From Paenibacillus hamazuiensis (GTDB lineage: Bacteria > Bacillota > Bacilli > Paenibacillales > NBRC-103111): 64,000 bases of DNA. This document shows positions 36,480 through 46,676 of this stretch, piece by piece (position 1 is the first letter of the stretch; each line of letters begins with the position of its first letter). Location of the stretch: positions 3,038,001-3,102,000 of the forward strand of contig NZ_JALRMO010000001.1 in assembly GCF_023276405.1 (NCBI RefSeq), written 5' to 3'. The position numbers and the translations under genes were made by a program. Below the pieces are notes generated by a model that saw nothing but the letters and a program-made list of their open reading frames with translations, was not told the origin of the DNA and searched no databases.

Positions 36480-37733
36480 CTACCCTTTCATCAACCGTAA
36501 AATATCGTTATACGTCACTGCAATCATCAGCAGCATCAGCATGGCGAATCCGACAAAATGCACCATGCTTTCGCGGCTCGGATCGACCGGCTTGCCCCGG
36601 ATCGCCTCAAACCCGAGAAAAACGAGGCGGCTTCCGTCCAGCGCCGGAAACGGCAGCAGGTTAAAGAGGCCAAGGTAAAGGCTGAGCAGCCCGGCCCAAA
36701 AGATGTACTGAGCAAATCCGGCTTCCGCCTGCTCGCTCGTAAATTCGACGATCCGTACAGGCCCGCCGAGATCTTCCATCTTGAACTGCAACGTGGCCAG
36801 CTTGGCAAAGCTGTCCAGAATCGAAACCGTCGCGTTTACCATGTTAACTCCGCCGTAGCGCAGCCCTTCCATCGGACTTGCACTCCGGTAACCGTGCATC
36901 AAAACTACTCCGACGAGACCGCCGCCCTTGTCCTCCGGCGTGATGTCCTTGCGCAGTTGTTCCTGATTGCGTTCGATAACCCATACCATCGGCTTGTTCA
37001 CCGATTGTTTGATTAAAGAAGTCAGCTTGGAGCTATCCGTTCCGATCGGCTCGTGGTTGACCGAAACGATGATATCCCCTGCCTGCAAGCCGGCTTTTTC
37101 CGCCGGTGACCCCGGGTTAACGCTGCTGACCTTTACGCTCGCGGGAATGCCCGTCATAAACACAACCGTAATAAACAGCACAAAGGCAAGCAAAAAGTTC
37201 ATTACCGGCCCGGCCACGATCGACAAAGCGCGTTGGCCGACCGTTTTGCTGCCGAACTGCCTGTTCCACGGAGCAATCTGCGTCTCCCGTCCCTTGCTGA
37301 TCATCATCGCCTGCGGATGCACAGGCAGGCGGCTGATTTCCTCATTAACGTTCAGTTTGATGAACAAATCTCTCTCCAGATCGATTTGTTCCACGGTGCC
37401 GATCAGAGCATCCGTAAGCCGGTCCAGCTGATCGACGTAAATATGCGTAATTTCCCTATTCATGAGACGAACTCCGATCGTCTGACCGGGATGAATCTGA
37501 ATGATTTCCGGGTCCTCGCCCGCCATCCGTACAAATCCTCCGATCGGCAGCAGCCGCAGCGTATAACGCGTTTCTCCTTTTTTAAAGGAAAACAGCTTCG
37601 GCCCAAAACCGATCGCAAATTCGCGGACCAATATGCCGGCGCGTTTGGCGAAATAAAAGTGTCCCCATTCGTGAATCGATACCAGCACAAAAAACATCAG
37701 TACAATCTGAAAGGCGATTTGTATCGTCGACAA
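36480..37733 (-). CDS. rseP: Site-2 intramembrane protease RseP/RasP
   Basis: A membrane zinc protease that cleaves anti-sigma factors and signal-peptide remnants within the membrane. The 417-aa protein has HEWGH in the first membrane helix (near residue 21), a PDZ domain (about 190-265; SVNPGSPAEKAGLQAGDIIVSVN) and the LLPFPALDGSRL motif with the third zinc ligand near residue 360. The start appears to be TTG at 37733, six bases after GGAGGACC. There is an insertion of about 80 residues between the first helix and the PDZ domain, as in other Paenibacillaceae-like sequences I recall. Next to dxr and proS as in B. subtilis. Confidence 0.94.
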   Translation of the reverse strand: MSTIQIAFQIVLMFFVLVSIHEWGHFYFAKRAGILVREFAIGFGPKLFSFKKGETRYTLRLLPIGGFVRMAGEDPEIIQIHPGQTIGVRLMNREITHIYVDQLDRLTDALIGTVEQIDLERDLFIKLNVNEEISRLPVHPQAMMISKGRETQIAPWNRQFGSKTVGQRALSIVAGPVMNFLLAFVLFITVVFMTGIPASVKVSSVNPGSPAEKAGLQAGDIIVSVNHEPIGTDSSKLTSLIKQSVNKPMVWVIERNQEQLRKDITPEDKGGGLVGVVLMHGYRSASPMEGLRYGGVNMVNATVSILDSFAKLATLQFKMEDLGGPVRIVEFTSEQAEAGFAQYIFWAGLLSLYLGLFNLLPFPALDGSRLVFLGFEAIRGKPVDPSRESMVHFVGFAMLMLLMIAVTYNDILRLMKG

Positions 37734-37866
37734 GCGGCAGGTCCTCCTTCAATTCGTAAGTATCCTCATGCTGCGAGCATGTTCTTAGATTAACATTATT
37801 TACGAATATAATACAAGCAAACCGTTGTTAAGAACTTATTACAAACCGGCGAAAAAGATGCTTGTA

Positions 37867-39015
37867 TTAGAGGGATTTCCACGCCTCGGCGCGCTGCCTT
37901 GCCCACGCGTCCGCCTCAATAATTTCATCCAGCGACGGATTTGCCGTCGCCTGATGTGCGGCGAGGGTTTCATAAATGATTTCCTCGATTTGCAGAAAGC
38001 GGATTTCTCCTTGCAAAAAGCGGGCAACCGCCACTTCGTTGGCCGCGTTGAATACGGTCGTCGCCGTCCCGCCGCTGCGTCCGCTGTCAAACGCCATCTT
38101 CAAGCATGGAAAACGGCTGAAATCCATTTTGCGAAAATGCAGTTTGCCCAGTTCGGTCAAATCGAGCGGTTTTGTCGGCGTGTGCAGCCGATCCGGATAT
38201 GTAAGCGCATATTGGATAGGCACCCTCATATCGGGGTTGCCAAGCTGCGCGATGATGCTGTGGTCGACGAACTCGACGAACGAATGGACGATGCTTTCCG
38301 GATGAATGATCACCTCGATATCGTCGTACGACGCGCCGAACAGCCAGTGCGCTTCAATGACTTCGAGGCCTTTGTTGACCATCGTGGCCGAATCGATCGT
38401 GATTTTGGCGCCCATCGACCAGTTGGGATGCTTCAATGCATCCTCCACCGTCACATGCGTAAGTTCGGCGCGCGTGCGGTCGCGGAACGAACCTCCGGAT
38501 GCCGTTAACGTGATTTTCCGAATGCGCGATAAATCTTCGCCGTTCAAACATTGAAAAATCGCGGAGTGTTCGCTATCGATCGGCAGCAGCTTGACGCCGC
38601 GTTTTTGCGCGAGCTCTGTGACAAGATGCCCGGCGCTGACCAGCGTTTCCTTATTGGCGAGCCCGATCGCCTTGCCCGCCTCGATGGCGGCCAGCGTCGG
38701 ACGGAGACCGAGGCTGCCCACGATAGCGGTTACGACATAATCCGCTTCGGTTCCCGCGGCGGCTTCGATCAGCCCTTCCTCCCCGTACAGCACCTCCGTG
38801 CCGGAAGGCAGCTGGCCTTTGATTTCAGCGGCAAGCTCCTTTGACGCCACCGATACTTTTTTCGGCCGAAACCGCTTCGCTTGCTCCACCAAAAGTGGAA
38901 CGTTTTGTCCTCCGGCCAGCGCTTCAACCGCAAAACGCCCGGGATGATGCGAGATGACGTCGAGCGTCTGCGTGCCGATTGAACCGGTTGAGCCTAATAT
39001 CGATACCCGTTTCAT
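37867..39015 (-). CDS. dxr: 1-deoxy-D-xylulose-5-phosphate reductoisomerase
   Basis: Second step of the MEP isoprenoid pathway. The 382-aa protein starts [21 protein letters not shown] (NADPH site) and has [15 protein letters not shown], the SGGSFRDR substrate loop and [26 protein letters not shown]. It follows cdsA by 20 bases in the uppS-cdsA-dxr series. Confidence 0.96.
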   Translation of the reverse strand: MKRVSILGSTGSIGTQTLDVISHHPGRFAVEALAGGQNVPLLVEQAKRFRPKKVSVASKELAAEIKGQLPSGTEVLYGEEGLIEAAAGTEADYVVTAIVGSLGLRPTLAAIEAGKAIGLANKETLVSAGHLVTELAQKRGVKLLPIDSEHSAIFQCLNGEDLSRIRKITLTASGGSFRDRTRAELTHVTVEDALKHPNWSMGAKITIDSATMVNKGLEVIEAHWLFGASYDDIEVIIHPESIVHSFVEFVDHSIIAQLGNPDMRVPIQYALTYPDRLHTPTKPLDLTELGKLHFRKMDFSRFPCLKMAFDSGRSGGTATTVFNAANEVAVARFLQGEIRFLQIEEIIYETLAAHQATANPSLDEIIEADAWARQRAEAWKSL

Positions 39016-39034
39016 CGTTCACCTCGGACCTTTT

Positions 39035-39829
39035 TTATTGAGGAATCAGCGACAGCAGATGTACGGCCGGAAATACGATCAGCCAACTGTCCGTCCGATC
39101 CAGTATCCCGCCGTGCCCCGGTAAAATCGCTCCGGTATCCTTAATTCCTTTTACCCTTTTATAAGCCGATTGCATCAGATCCCCGAGTTGGCCGACAACG
39201 GAGATAACGCCCCCGAGAACGACCGCTTGTCCCATCGAAAGCAGCTGCGGCTTCGCATAAGCGAAAACGAGTGCCACAAGAACGGATAATACAATGCCGC
39301 CCAAAGCTCCCTCGATCGATTTTTTCGGGCTGATCGTCGGCCAAAGCGGATGTTTGCCAATCGCACTTCCCGTGAAATAGGCCCCGGAGTCGGTAGCCCA
39401 AATGCACAGAAATACGAGGAACGTCCAAAAAAGCCCGTCCGCCAGCATTCTCGTCGCAATCATATAGTGAAAGCCGAAGCCGACATACACGATGCCGATA
39501 AAATACATGGCAGCGTGATCGATCGTCACTTTGTTTTTCGACAGGACGGTTATCGCAAGTACAAGGAATAAAATCCACCAGGCAATGCCCGACATTACCT
39601 GTTCCGGATCGAGCCCCCAGGCGTTCCAGGGCACGACAAGAGCGATGACGCCCAACATTCCGATCCCGCCGGTAAGCCGGAACGAATGAAGGCCGTTCAT
39701 TTTTATAAATTCTTGATAGCCGATCGCCGCCATCAGCATGATTAGCCCGGCAAACCAATAACTGCCCAGCACCAATAAGGCGATAAACAACGCTCCGGCC
39801 ATAACGCCCGTTACGATACGCTGTTTCAA
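39035..39829 (-). CDS. cdsA: Phosphatidate cytidylyltransferase
   Basis: Makes CDP-diacylglycerol from phosphatidate and CTP for phospholipid synthesis. The 264-aa integral membrane protein has about eight hydrophobic segments and the C-terminal CDS signature (GIKDTGAILPGHGGILDRTDS) with a preceding STKKS-like SPKKSIEGALGG segment. ATG at 39829 follows the uppS stop by 32 bases. Confidence 0.95.
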   Translation of the reverse strand: MKQRIVTGVMAGALFIALLVLGSYWFAGLIMLMAAIGYQEFIKMNGLHSFRLTGGIGMLGVIALVVPWNAWGLDPEQVMSGIAWWILFLVLAITVLSKNKVTIDHAAMYFIGIVYVGFGFHYMIATRMLADGLFWTFLVFLCIWATDSGAYFTGSAIGKHPLWPTISPKKSIEGALGGIVLSVLVALVFAYAKPQLLSMGQAVVLGGVISVVGQLGDLMQSAYKRVKGIKDTGAILPGHGGILDRTDSWLIVFPAVHLLSLIPQ

Positions 39830-39861
39830 TGCGATTCCTCCAAGTTTTATTGCCTATTGTC

Positions 39862-40629
39862 TTATAAACCGCCGTATCGCCGAGCCCGTCGCTGGTACTC
39901 TTTGATCGCTTCAAAAAAATGATTTTCGGTAAATTCCGGCCAAAATGCGTCGGTAAACCAAAGCTCGGAATAAGCGAGCTGCCATAACATGAAATTGCTG
40001 ATTCTCAGCTCGCCGCTCGTGCGAATCATCAAATCCGGATCCGGCAAATCGGAGGTCAGCAGGTATCGGGAGAAAGCCTGATCATCCACATCGTTCATGG
40101 ACAAACGTCCTTGCCCGATGTCTTCCATCATCTTTTTCATGCCGAGCAGCATTTCCTTTCGGCTGCCGTAATTTAATGCGAAATTCAAAATAAGTCCGGT
40201 ATTGTTTCTCGTCAGCTCAATCGCGTCGCGAACGGCCTTGAGCGTGTATTCGGGCAAACCTTCCTCCCAGCCGGTCATGCGGATTTGCACGTTGTTTTGA
40301 ATGAGCTCGTCGATTTCCTTCGGAAAAAATTCGAGCGGCAGCTTCATCAAATAATCGACTTCTTCCCGCGGCCGTTTCCAGTTTTCCGTCGAAAAAGCAT
40401 ACAAGGTCAGCACCTTGACCCCGATTTCGTTCGCCGCCATCGTAATTTTTTTGACGTTTTTCATCCCGGAGTGATGACCCGCTACGCGGGGCAGGCCCCG
40501 TTTCTGGGCCCAGCGGCCGTTGCCGTCCATAATGACGGCGACATGGTTTGGAATGTTATCAGTATCAAGCTCCGGAACCGTGTTCTCCAACGGTTCTTTG
40601 CTTCCAAACCATTTTTTCCATGGATTCAT
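39862..40629 (-). CDS. uppS: Undecaprenyl diphosphate synthase
   Basis: Extends farnesyl diphosphate to the C55 lipid carrier for cell wall polymers. The 255-aa protein has the cis-prenyltransferase motif HVAVIMDGNGRWAQKRGLPRVAGH (near residue 30), YAFSTENWKRP and DLMIRTSGELRISNFMLWQLAYSEL. The ATG at 40629 has GGGGG 8 bases upstream; the extension to 40659 is not supported. Confidence 0.96.
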   Translation of the reverse strand: MNPWKKWFGSKEPLENTVPELDTDNIPNHVAVIMDGNGRWAQKRGLPRVAGHHSGMKNVKKITMAANEIGVKVLTLYAFSTENWKRPREEVDYLMKLPLEFFPKEIDELIQNNVQIRMTGWEEGLPEYTLKAVRDAIELTRNNTGLILNFALNYGSRKEMLLGMKKMMEDIGQGRLSMNDVDDQAFSRYLLTSDLPDPDLMIRTSGELRISNFMLWQLAYSELWFTDAFWPEFTENHFFEAIKEYQRRARRYGGL

Positions 40630-40673
40630 CGTGCTTGCCCCCAGTAAGGAAAGACTCAAAAACCTGAAAGACT

Positions 40674-40698
40674 AAAAACCCCCTTAAGCTCAAGGGGG
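40674..40698 (-). terminator. frr terminator
   Basis: On the minus strand CCCCCTTGAGCTTAAGGGGG folds on itself and is followed by TTTTTAG, about 10 bases after the frr stop and before the uppS ribosome site. Confidence 0.88.
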
Positions 40699-40707
40699 AC
40701 CTTATCG

Positions 40708-41262
40708 TTAAACTTCCATAATTTCCTTTTCTTTAGCCGCCAAAATTTTATCGACTTCCGCGACGAACTTGTCCGTAAATTTCTGCACGTCATCTTGATG
40801 ACGCCGGGACTCGTCTTCCGAAATGCCGTTTTTCTCCAGCTTTTTGATCTCGTCGTTGGCGTCGCGGCGGATGTTGCGGATCGCCACTTTGGCCTCTTCA
40901 CCGAACTTTTTCGTCATTTTGACGAGCTCGGCGCGGCGTTCTTCGGTCAGCGCCGGAATCGTAATCCGGATGGATGTGCCGTCATTCGACGGGGTCAGAC
41001 CGAGGTCGGATTTCAAGATCGCCTTTTCGATCGCGGCTACCGACGATTTATCCCACGGCTGAATCATCAGCGTGCGGGAGTCCGGCGTGTTGATGTTGGC
41101 GAGCTGGTTGACCGGCGTCATTGCGCCGTAATATTCCACCTGCACCCGGTCGAGCAGCGCCGGGGTCGCGCGGCCGGCCCTCAGGCTCGCCAGCTCTTTT
41201 TTCAGCGCGTTCAAAGCTTTATCCATACGTTCTTCCGCATTTTTTTTGATCGATTGCGGCAT
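40708..41262 (-). CDS. frr: Ribosome recycling factor
   Basis: Splits post-termination ribosomes with EF-G. The 184-aa protein has the typical [31 protein letters not shown] stretch (residues 28-58) and [19 protein letters not shown] near the end. It follows pyrH by 17 bases, one operon. Confidence 0.97.
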   Translation of the reverse strand: MPQSIKKNAEERMDKALNALKKELASLRAGRATPALLDRVQVEYYGAMTPVNQLANINTPDSRTLMIQPWDKSSVAAIEKAILKSDLGLTPSNDGTSIRITIPALTEERRAELVKMTKKFGEEAKVAIRNIRRDANDEIKKLEKNGISEDESRRHQDDVQKFTDKFVAEVDKILAAKEKEIMEV

Positions 41263-41279
41263 GACGATACACTCCCCTT

Positions 41280-42041
<762 letters not shown>

Positions 42042-42052
42042 TTACACGCTTC

Positions 42053-42087
42053 TAAAAAAGAAGGAACACTCAGGTGTTCCCTCTTTT
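42053..42087 (-). terminator. tsf terminator
   Basis: On the minus strand AGAGGGAACAC pairs with GTGTTCCTTCT around CTGA, followed by TTTTTA. Confidence 0.85.
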
Positions 42088-42097
42088 GGTCATCCTA

Positions 42098-42748
42098 TTA
42101 CAGGTTCACTTGCGACATAACTTCTTCCGCGAAGTTTTCTTGCTTCTTCTCAAGGCCTTCTCCGAGTTCGAAACGAACGAAGCGGCGAATTGAGATGTTT
42201 TCGCCGATTGTAGCGATTTTCTCGTTCAGCAGCGTTTGAATCGTTTTGTCCGGATCCTTGATGAACGATTGCTCAAGCAAGCAGTATTCTTCGTAGTATT
42301 TACCGATCCGGCCTTCCACCATTTTGTCAACGATGTGTGCCGGCTTGCCTTCGTTCAAAGCTTGAGCTTTCAAGATTTCGCGTTCTTTGTCAAGAGCTTC
42401 GGCCGGAACTTCCTCACGGCGAACATACAGCGGGCTCGCCGCGGCGATTTGCATCGCGATGTCTCTGACAAACTCCTTGAACTGGTCGGTCTTGGCCACG
42501 AAGTCGGTTTCGCAGTTAACTTCAACCAAAACGCCGATGCGGCCGGAGCCGTGGATATAAGATTCGACCAAACCTTCGGTGGCGATACGGCCGGACTTTT
42601 TAGCTGCCGCAGCAAGTCCTTTTTCACGCAAAATTTCGGAAGCTTTCGTGATGTCGCCGTTTGCTTCTTCTAACGCTTTTTTACAATCAAGCATACCTGC
42701 GCCGGTTTTTTCGCGCAGTTCTTTTACCGCTGCTGGGGAAATTGCCAT
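42098..42748 (-). CDS. tsf: Elongation factor Ts (short form)
   Basis: Guanine-nucleotide exchange factor for EF-Tu. The 216-aa protein has the N-terminal UBA-like part ([25 protein letters not shown]), the [15 protein letters not shown] core motif and the C-terminal FVRFELGEG end. It is about 75 residues shorter than the B. subtilis and E. coli proteins, consistent with the compact one-subdomain form known in several bacteria. AGGAGG precedes the ATG. Between rpsB and pyrH. Confidence 0.96.
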   Translation of the reverse strand: MAISPAAVKELREKTGAGMLDCKKALEEANGDITKASEILREKGLAAAAKKSGRIATEGLVESYIHGSGRIGVLVEVNCETDFVAKTDQFKEFVRDIAMQIAAASPLYVRREEVPAEALDKEREILKAQALNEGKPAHIVDKMVEGRIGKYYEEYCLLEQSFIKDPDKTIQTLLNEKIATIGENISIRRFVRFELGEGLEKKQENFAEEVMSQVNL

Positions 42749-42791
42749 GGTATGGACCTCCTGATATTTTGTGCTTTATTATATGTACTTT

Positions 42792-42837
42792 AAAAAAAGG
42801 GCGGTGACAGGTTTTTCACCTTCCGACCACCCTTTTC
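42792..42837 (-). terminator. rpsB terminator/attenuator
   Basis: On the minus strand AAGGGTGGTCGGAAGGT pairs imperfectly with ACCTGTCACCGCCCTT around GAAAA and is followed by TTTTTTT. It lies between rpsB and tsf. Confidence 0.8.
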
Positions 42838-42844
42838 CTATTTA

Positions 42845-43543
42845 TTAAGCCGTTGTTTGCTCGCCTTGATGAGCTTCGATCACGGCATCTGCGATTTTCG
42901 CTGTCAGCAGCTTAACGGCGCGAATTGCGTCGTCGTTGCCCGGAATGACATAATCGATTTCGTCCGGATCGCAGTTGGTGTCAACGATGCCGACGATCGG
43001 GATGCCGAGCTTGCGGGCTTCGGCAACAGCGATGCGCTCTTTGCGGGGATCGATGACGAACAGTGCGCTCGGAAGACCTTTCATGCCTTTGATGCCGCCG
43101 AGGAATTTCTCGAGGCGTTCTTTTTCTTTGCGAAGAATAATGACTTCTTTCTTAGGCAGCACTTCGAACGTGCCGTCCTCTTCCCACTTCTCCAAAGTAC
43201 GGAGACGATCGATCCGCTTTTGAATCGTTGCGAAGTTAGTCAGCGTACCACCCAACCAGCGTTGGTTGATGTAGTACATGCCGCAGCGCTCAGCTTCTTC
43301 CTTAACGGAATCTTGCGCCTGCTTCTTTGTACCTACGAACAAAATCGTTCCGTTCTCTTCGGCAACCGATTTAACGAAGTTGTACGCTTCTTCGACCTTT
43401 TTCACTGTTTTTTGCAGGTCGATAATGTAAATACCGTTTCTTTCCGTGAAGATGTATCGATCCATTTTCGGGTTCCAACGACGGGTCTGATGACCGAAGT
43501 GTACCCCAGCTTCCAAAAGCTGTTTCATGGAGATAACTGCCAT
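42845..43543 (-). CDS. rpsB: 30S ribosomal protein S2
   Basis: The 232-aa protein starts [27 protein letters not shown] and has the second S2 signature around [44 protein letters not shown] is 7 bases before ATG 43543; the in-frame extension to 43594 is not supported. It has its own sigma-A promoter after the fla/che terminator, with a leader of about 125 bases. Confidence 0.97.
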   Translation of the reverse strand: MAVISMKQLLEAGVHFGHQTRRWNPKMDRYIFTERNGIYIIDLQKTVKKVEEAYNFVKSVAEENGTILFVGTKKQAQDSVKEEAERCGMYYINQRWLGGTLTNFATIQKRIDRLRTLEKWEEDGTFEVLPKKEVIILRKEKERLEKFLGGIKGMKGLPSALFVIDPRKERIAVAEARKLGIPIVGIVDTNCDPDEIDYVIPGNDDAIRAVKLLTAKIADAVIEAHQGEQTTA

Positions 43544-43672
43544 CCTCACACACCTCCTCAAATTTGGTTTTTTGTTTTCCGCCGCTGATCGCATCTTCGC
43601 AATAAAACTTCCCGTAACCGGAAAGCACCGTTATTGGAATTGATCGGCGTGTGTGGTTTAACACCGTCAATA

Positions 43673-43701
43673 ACTATACCATAACTCACTTTTGTATGCA
43701 A
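43673..43701 (-). promoter_or_regulatory. Sigma-A promoter of rpsB
   Basis: TTGCAT (43701-43696) and TATAGT (43678-43673) on the minus strand are 17 bases apart, downstream of the fla/che terminator. Confidence 0.75.
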
Positions 43702-43728
43702 CAGCCGCCTCATTTAGAAGATGTTCGC

Positions 43729-43774
43729 AAAAAAATAACGGCGGATCCCTCTTAATCAAAGGAATCCGTCGCTA
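43729..43774 (-). terminator. Terminator of the fla/che operon
   Basis: On the minus strand TAGCGACGGATTCC pairs with GGATCCGCCGTTA and is followed by TTTTTTT. The stem begins in the stop codon of the gene at 43772. Confidence 0.85.
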
Positions 43775-44266
43775 TTTGGACGTCAAATTGGAGAGCACCT
43801 GAGCGATGTCCGTTTGCCCTTCGAATACGTGAATGCCGGCCTGGATTTTGCTGGTCAGCTTTTGTTTGCTTATTTCGTCCTCAAACGATTTGCGGTCGGT
43901 GATGACTCCGCTCTGATAAAGCATGTCCGCCACCTGGGTCGAATTGAAGCCGCTGGGCACGTAGATATAAATTTTTTGGGACGGTGGCGAAGCAGGAAGC
44001 TTCGCTTTTTCTTCCTCCACCCGCTTCTGGACGAGCGCATCGGCTTGGGACTGGTTATAGACCCGCTCCTCTTTCGGGAACACCTGATAATATTTGGCGG
44101 CAATTTCTTTAATTTGCTTCGCATCCAGCTGGTCGATGGCTGGGGTAACGGGAGCGATAGGCCCCTTTGGAGCGGCCTGCGTAACGGCGTTCATCATCTG
44201 AACGAGCATCGCCCCCAAAACCAATCCGCTGCCCAGTCCGTAAAGAAGCGTTTTGTTTTTAAGCAC
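43772..44266 (-). CDS. Membrane-anchored MltG-like LysM fragment protein, no catalytic domain
   Basis: A 164-aa protein with an N-terminal signal anchor (residues 7-31), an Ala/Pro stretch, a charged helix (about 45-90) and a C-terminal part (about 97-164: IYIYVPSGFNSTQVADMLYQSGVITDRKSFEDEI ... IQAGIHVFEGQTDIAQVLSNL) resembling the LysM-like first domain of the transglycosylase MltG/YceG. The catalytic MltG domain with its Glu is absent. Start: GTG at 44266, nine bases after GGAGG and overlapping the upstream gene by 8 bases. It is the last gene of the fla/che operon. It may bind peptidoglycan or assist the flagellar apparatus; function unknown. Confidence 0.75.
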   Translation of the reverse strand: MLKNKTLLYGLGSGLVLGAMLVQMMNAVTQAAPKGPIAPVTPAIDQLDAKQIKEIAAKYYQVFPKEERVYNQSQADALVQKRVEEEKAKLPASPPSQKIYIYVPSGFNSTQVADMLYQSGVITDRKSFEDEISKQKLTSKIQAGIHVFEGQTDIAQVLSNLTSK

Positions 44267-44855
44267 GCAAGCTCTCCTCCTGTTTGGCGAGCTGAATGAT
44301 TAGGCTGATTTCCCCTTTATTCATCCCCAGCTTTTTGGCAATGTAATCGGCGGATTTGCCTTGGCGGTACAGCTGAAACAATTCGGCGTAGCGCTCTTGG
44401 ATGTTCATCAGATTGGCCGGAGGCTCCGGCTCCTTCACGGTTGGCTTATCCTCGATATGCGGAACGGGGACGCCCTTGATCTCCGGCGAAGCCGGCTGAA
44501 ACCGGTCAGCCGAAACGGAAGCGGATGCCGCGAGCCATTGCTTTTCGAGCTGGGCGTGAGCGATTTGCAGCTTTGCGATCTCCTGCGACATTCCGGCATT
44601 TTGCTTCTCCAGCCATTCGAGCCGGCCGGCGAGCTTGGCCAAATGCGATTCGTAATTTTGCTTCGTTTCGTTAAACAGCTGAATGACTGCCTGGTTTTGC
44701 TCATCCAGTTCGGCCGCGAAATGCTCCATCGTTTCCTCGATTTCTTTGACGCTTGCACTCTGCCGCGAGGAGGACGAAGCTGATTTCGGCAATATTTTCG
44801 CGTACACGACGAGCACGAGTCCAATCAGCACGATATACATCCATGGCTGGTCCAA
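44259..44855 (-). CDS. SwrB-like protein (membrane anchor, coiled coil, HTH)
   Basis: A 198-aa protein with one N-terminal membrane helix (residues 5-22), a long coiled coil (about 36-115), a Pro/Glu linker and a C-terminal helix-turn-helix-like end (YAELFQLYRQGKSADYIAKKLGMNKGEISLIIQLAKQ). This layout and position, between sigD and rpsB, match SwrB of B. subtilis, which activates the flagellar export apparatus through FliPQR. The start is TTG at 44855, seven bases after AGGTG. Sequence identity to SwrB is low as far as I can judge, so the symbol is withheld. Confidence 0.7.
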   Translation of the reverse strand: MDQPWMYIVLIGLVLVVYAKILPKSASSSSRQSASVKEIEETMEHFAAELDEQNQAVIQLFNETKQNYESHLAKLAGRLEWLEKQNAGMSQEIAKLQIAHAQLEKQWLAASASVSADRFQPASPEIKGVPVPHIEDKPTVKEPEPPANLMNIQERYAELFQLYRQGKSADYIAKKLGMNKGEISLIIQLAKQEESLRA

Positions 44856-44883
44856 TGCAGTTCACCTTTTTCAACTTCAATTT

Positions 44884-45207
44884 TTACAGAGATAAGTCGA
44901 TATAATGGCCTTTAAACGGATGTTTGCCGGTTTCCTTGTCCGCTGCTTGCCCATCTTTCCGTTTGCTGCCTTTGACGCCGGTTCTGCTCTTTCTCGCGGA
45001 ATCGTGAGGCAGCCCTTCGTGTATCGTCGATCCTGATGTTTCGCTCAGCTTGGCGCTGACCTGCCGTTCTTTTTCGGTTTGCTTCACAGCTTGATCCGCC
45101 AAAGCGGCTTGGTCGTGCACCGGTTTATGAGACAGCTGGTTTTGCATCTGCCCGACCTCGTCATTTTTATGAAGCACAAACTGCATTTCAATGGACTTTA
45201 GGCTCAT
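44884..45207 (-). CDS. Small charged protein of the fla/che operon, unknown function
   Basis: A 107-aa hydrophilic protein, rich in Lys, Gln, Ser and Asp, probably mostly disordered. No membrane segment. The N-terminus reads MSLKSIEMQFVLHKNDEVGQ and the C-terminus HPFKGHYIDLSL. I recall small proteins in Firmicutes flagellar operons ending in a similar HPYKG-x-x-ID motif, which suggests a conserved binding tail. GGGGTGA lies four bases before the ATG; an internal ATG (MQFVLHKN) is an alternative. No further function can be given. Confidence 0.7.
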   Translation of the reverse strand: MSLKSIEMQFVLHKNDEVGQMQNQLSHKPVHDQAALADQAVKQTEKERQVSAKLSETSGSTIHEGLPHDSARKSRTGVKGSKRKDGQAADKETGKHPFKGHYIDLSL

Positions 45208-45242
45208 ACGCTCACCCCTTGCCGGGTTAAGTCCCCGTTTGG

Positions 45243-46652
45243 TTATCCCATCGGAAGCGTGGCAATTTCCCCTTCGACCAGTTTGTAAACGACGCGCTGA
45301 GCCGCATCTTTTACAAACTTGGTGTAACGTCCGATCACAATTTTGGCGCCGCCGTAGATCATGCCGCTCACTTCCACTTTTGCCAACTCGGTGTCTTCCA
45401 ACGTCTTCTCGATTTCCAGCACGCGTTCCCGCGCCGCCGTCTGTTCCTCGAACGCCTGCTTCTTCGTATGGTTCAGCTTGATTCTCATCGATATTTTATC
45501 CGGGCCAAGCTGCCCGCCGGCAGCCAATTGATCCAGCAAGGAAAGCGCTTTTTCGGTTTTTTCCAAGTTTTCGTTCAGCGCTTTAAGCTGGAGACGCAGC
45601 TGCTGCAGCTCGTTTCTGAGCTCCGGCAGCACGCCGACTTCGATGACGGTAGCCGTTGACATCGAATTGCCGATAGTCCGTGAAACGACGCGTTCGCCGG
45701 CCTGCACGACGCCGCCGACGATGAGTCCTTTCGTGCCGCGGCAAATGACATTTTTGCCGGCACGGATATGAGAATGCATAATGCTCTGCGATACGACAAT
45801 CTCATCGCCGGCCTCAACGGTGGCATCCTGAATAAAGGAGCTTTTCACGTTTTTGCCGGCTTTGATGAGCCCTTTGTTTTGCCCCAGGATGCCGGCGCTG
45901 ATTTCGATGGAGCCGCCCGCTTCCAGCTCTGCCGCTTCCACGCCTCCCGTAATGCGGATGTCTCCGCCCGCCTTGATTTTAAACCCGGGAAGAACGCTGC
46001 CGCGGATGACGACATTGCCGACAAAGTCGATGTTTCCGATCGCGTAGTCGACATCGCCGTTCACCTCGTAAATTGGAAACACGTTGACCTTATCCCGTTC
46101 CGTTTTGGTCACGATCCCGTCGATCGCCGCATACATGTTCGTTTGTTCGTTGTCCACGACAACGTTTTTGCCGATTTTGAACCGGGCTTCCTTGCCCGCT
46201 TTCGGGAACATCACTTCCCCGGTTACCGCCCGCCCTTGTATTCCTTCCGTGGCGGGAATCCGCTGTGCGATCAATTGGCCCTTCAGCACGTTATTGATGG
46301 TGGAAACTTCTTTGAAATCCACTTTGCCGTCTTCCAGCTCAAGCGGCTTTCGGTTGTCATTTTCAAGATCGTATAAATGTTTGATGTAGCCGTTTTGGCC
46401 GTCAATCGGAGGGTCTCCTTTGGCCACAACCACCTGCATAAAACAAAATGCCTTCGGATCGTTCGCTATTTGCTGCAGCTTATCGTAATCGATACCGTGT
46501 ATAACTCGGCTGGCTTTCAGCAAATCCTCCAACTGGTCTGCCGTAACCTTCACATCATCGTCCGGATGGTTAAAGGTCAAATAAGCGGTCAACTTATCGT
46601 CCGATGTCGATATCGAAATATAATAATGCAGTGGCAACGCGTTATCGCTCAC
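45243..46652 (-). CDS. FapA family protein (DUF342)
   Basis: A 469-aa protein of the DUF342/FapA family. The N-terminal part (1-170) precedes a central right-handed beta-helix-like region (about 185-320) with repeated hydrophobic-Gly units (GNVVIRGSVLPGFKIKAGGDIRITGGVEAAELEAGGSIEI), then a coiled coil (about 335-415) and a C-terminal strand end. In Vibrio, FapA links flagellum assembly and cell polarity. In Firmicutes the gene is common near sigD. Its role here is not established. It follows sigD by 24 bases. Confidence 0.85.
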   Translation of the reverse strand: MSDNALPLHYYISISTSDDKLTAYLTFNHPDDDVKVTADQLEDLLKASRVIHGIDYDKLQQIANDPKAFCFMQVVVAKGDPPIDGQNGYIKHLYDLENDNRKPLELEDGKVDFKEVSTINNVLKGQLIAQRIPATEGIQGRAVTGEVMFPKAGKEARFKIGKNVVVDNEQTNMYAAIDGIVTKTERDKVNVFPIYEVNGDVDYAIGNIDFVGNVVIRGSVLPGFKIKAGGDIRITGGVEAAELEAGGSIEISAGILGQNKGLIKAGKNVKSSFIQDATVEAGDEIVVSQSIMHSHIRAGKNVICRGTKGLIVGGVVQAGERVVSRTIGNSMSTATVIEVGVLPELRNELQQLRLQLKALNENLEKTEKALSLLDQLAAGGQLGPDKISMRIKLNHTKKQAFEEQTAARERVLEIEKTLEDTELAKVEVSGMIYGGAKIVIGRYTKFVKDAAQRVVYKLVEGEIATLPMG

Positions 46653-46676
46653 CTTGAGGCCACCTTCCCTTTGGGC

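Noticed and set aside
37790-37840. Promoter before rseP
   Set aside because: TATTAT/TATATT candidates exist near 37810, but no -35 with normal spacing could be chosen, so it is not listed.
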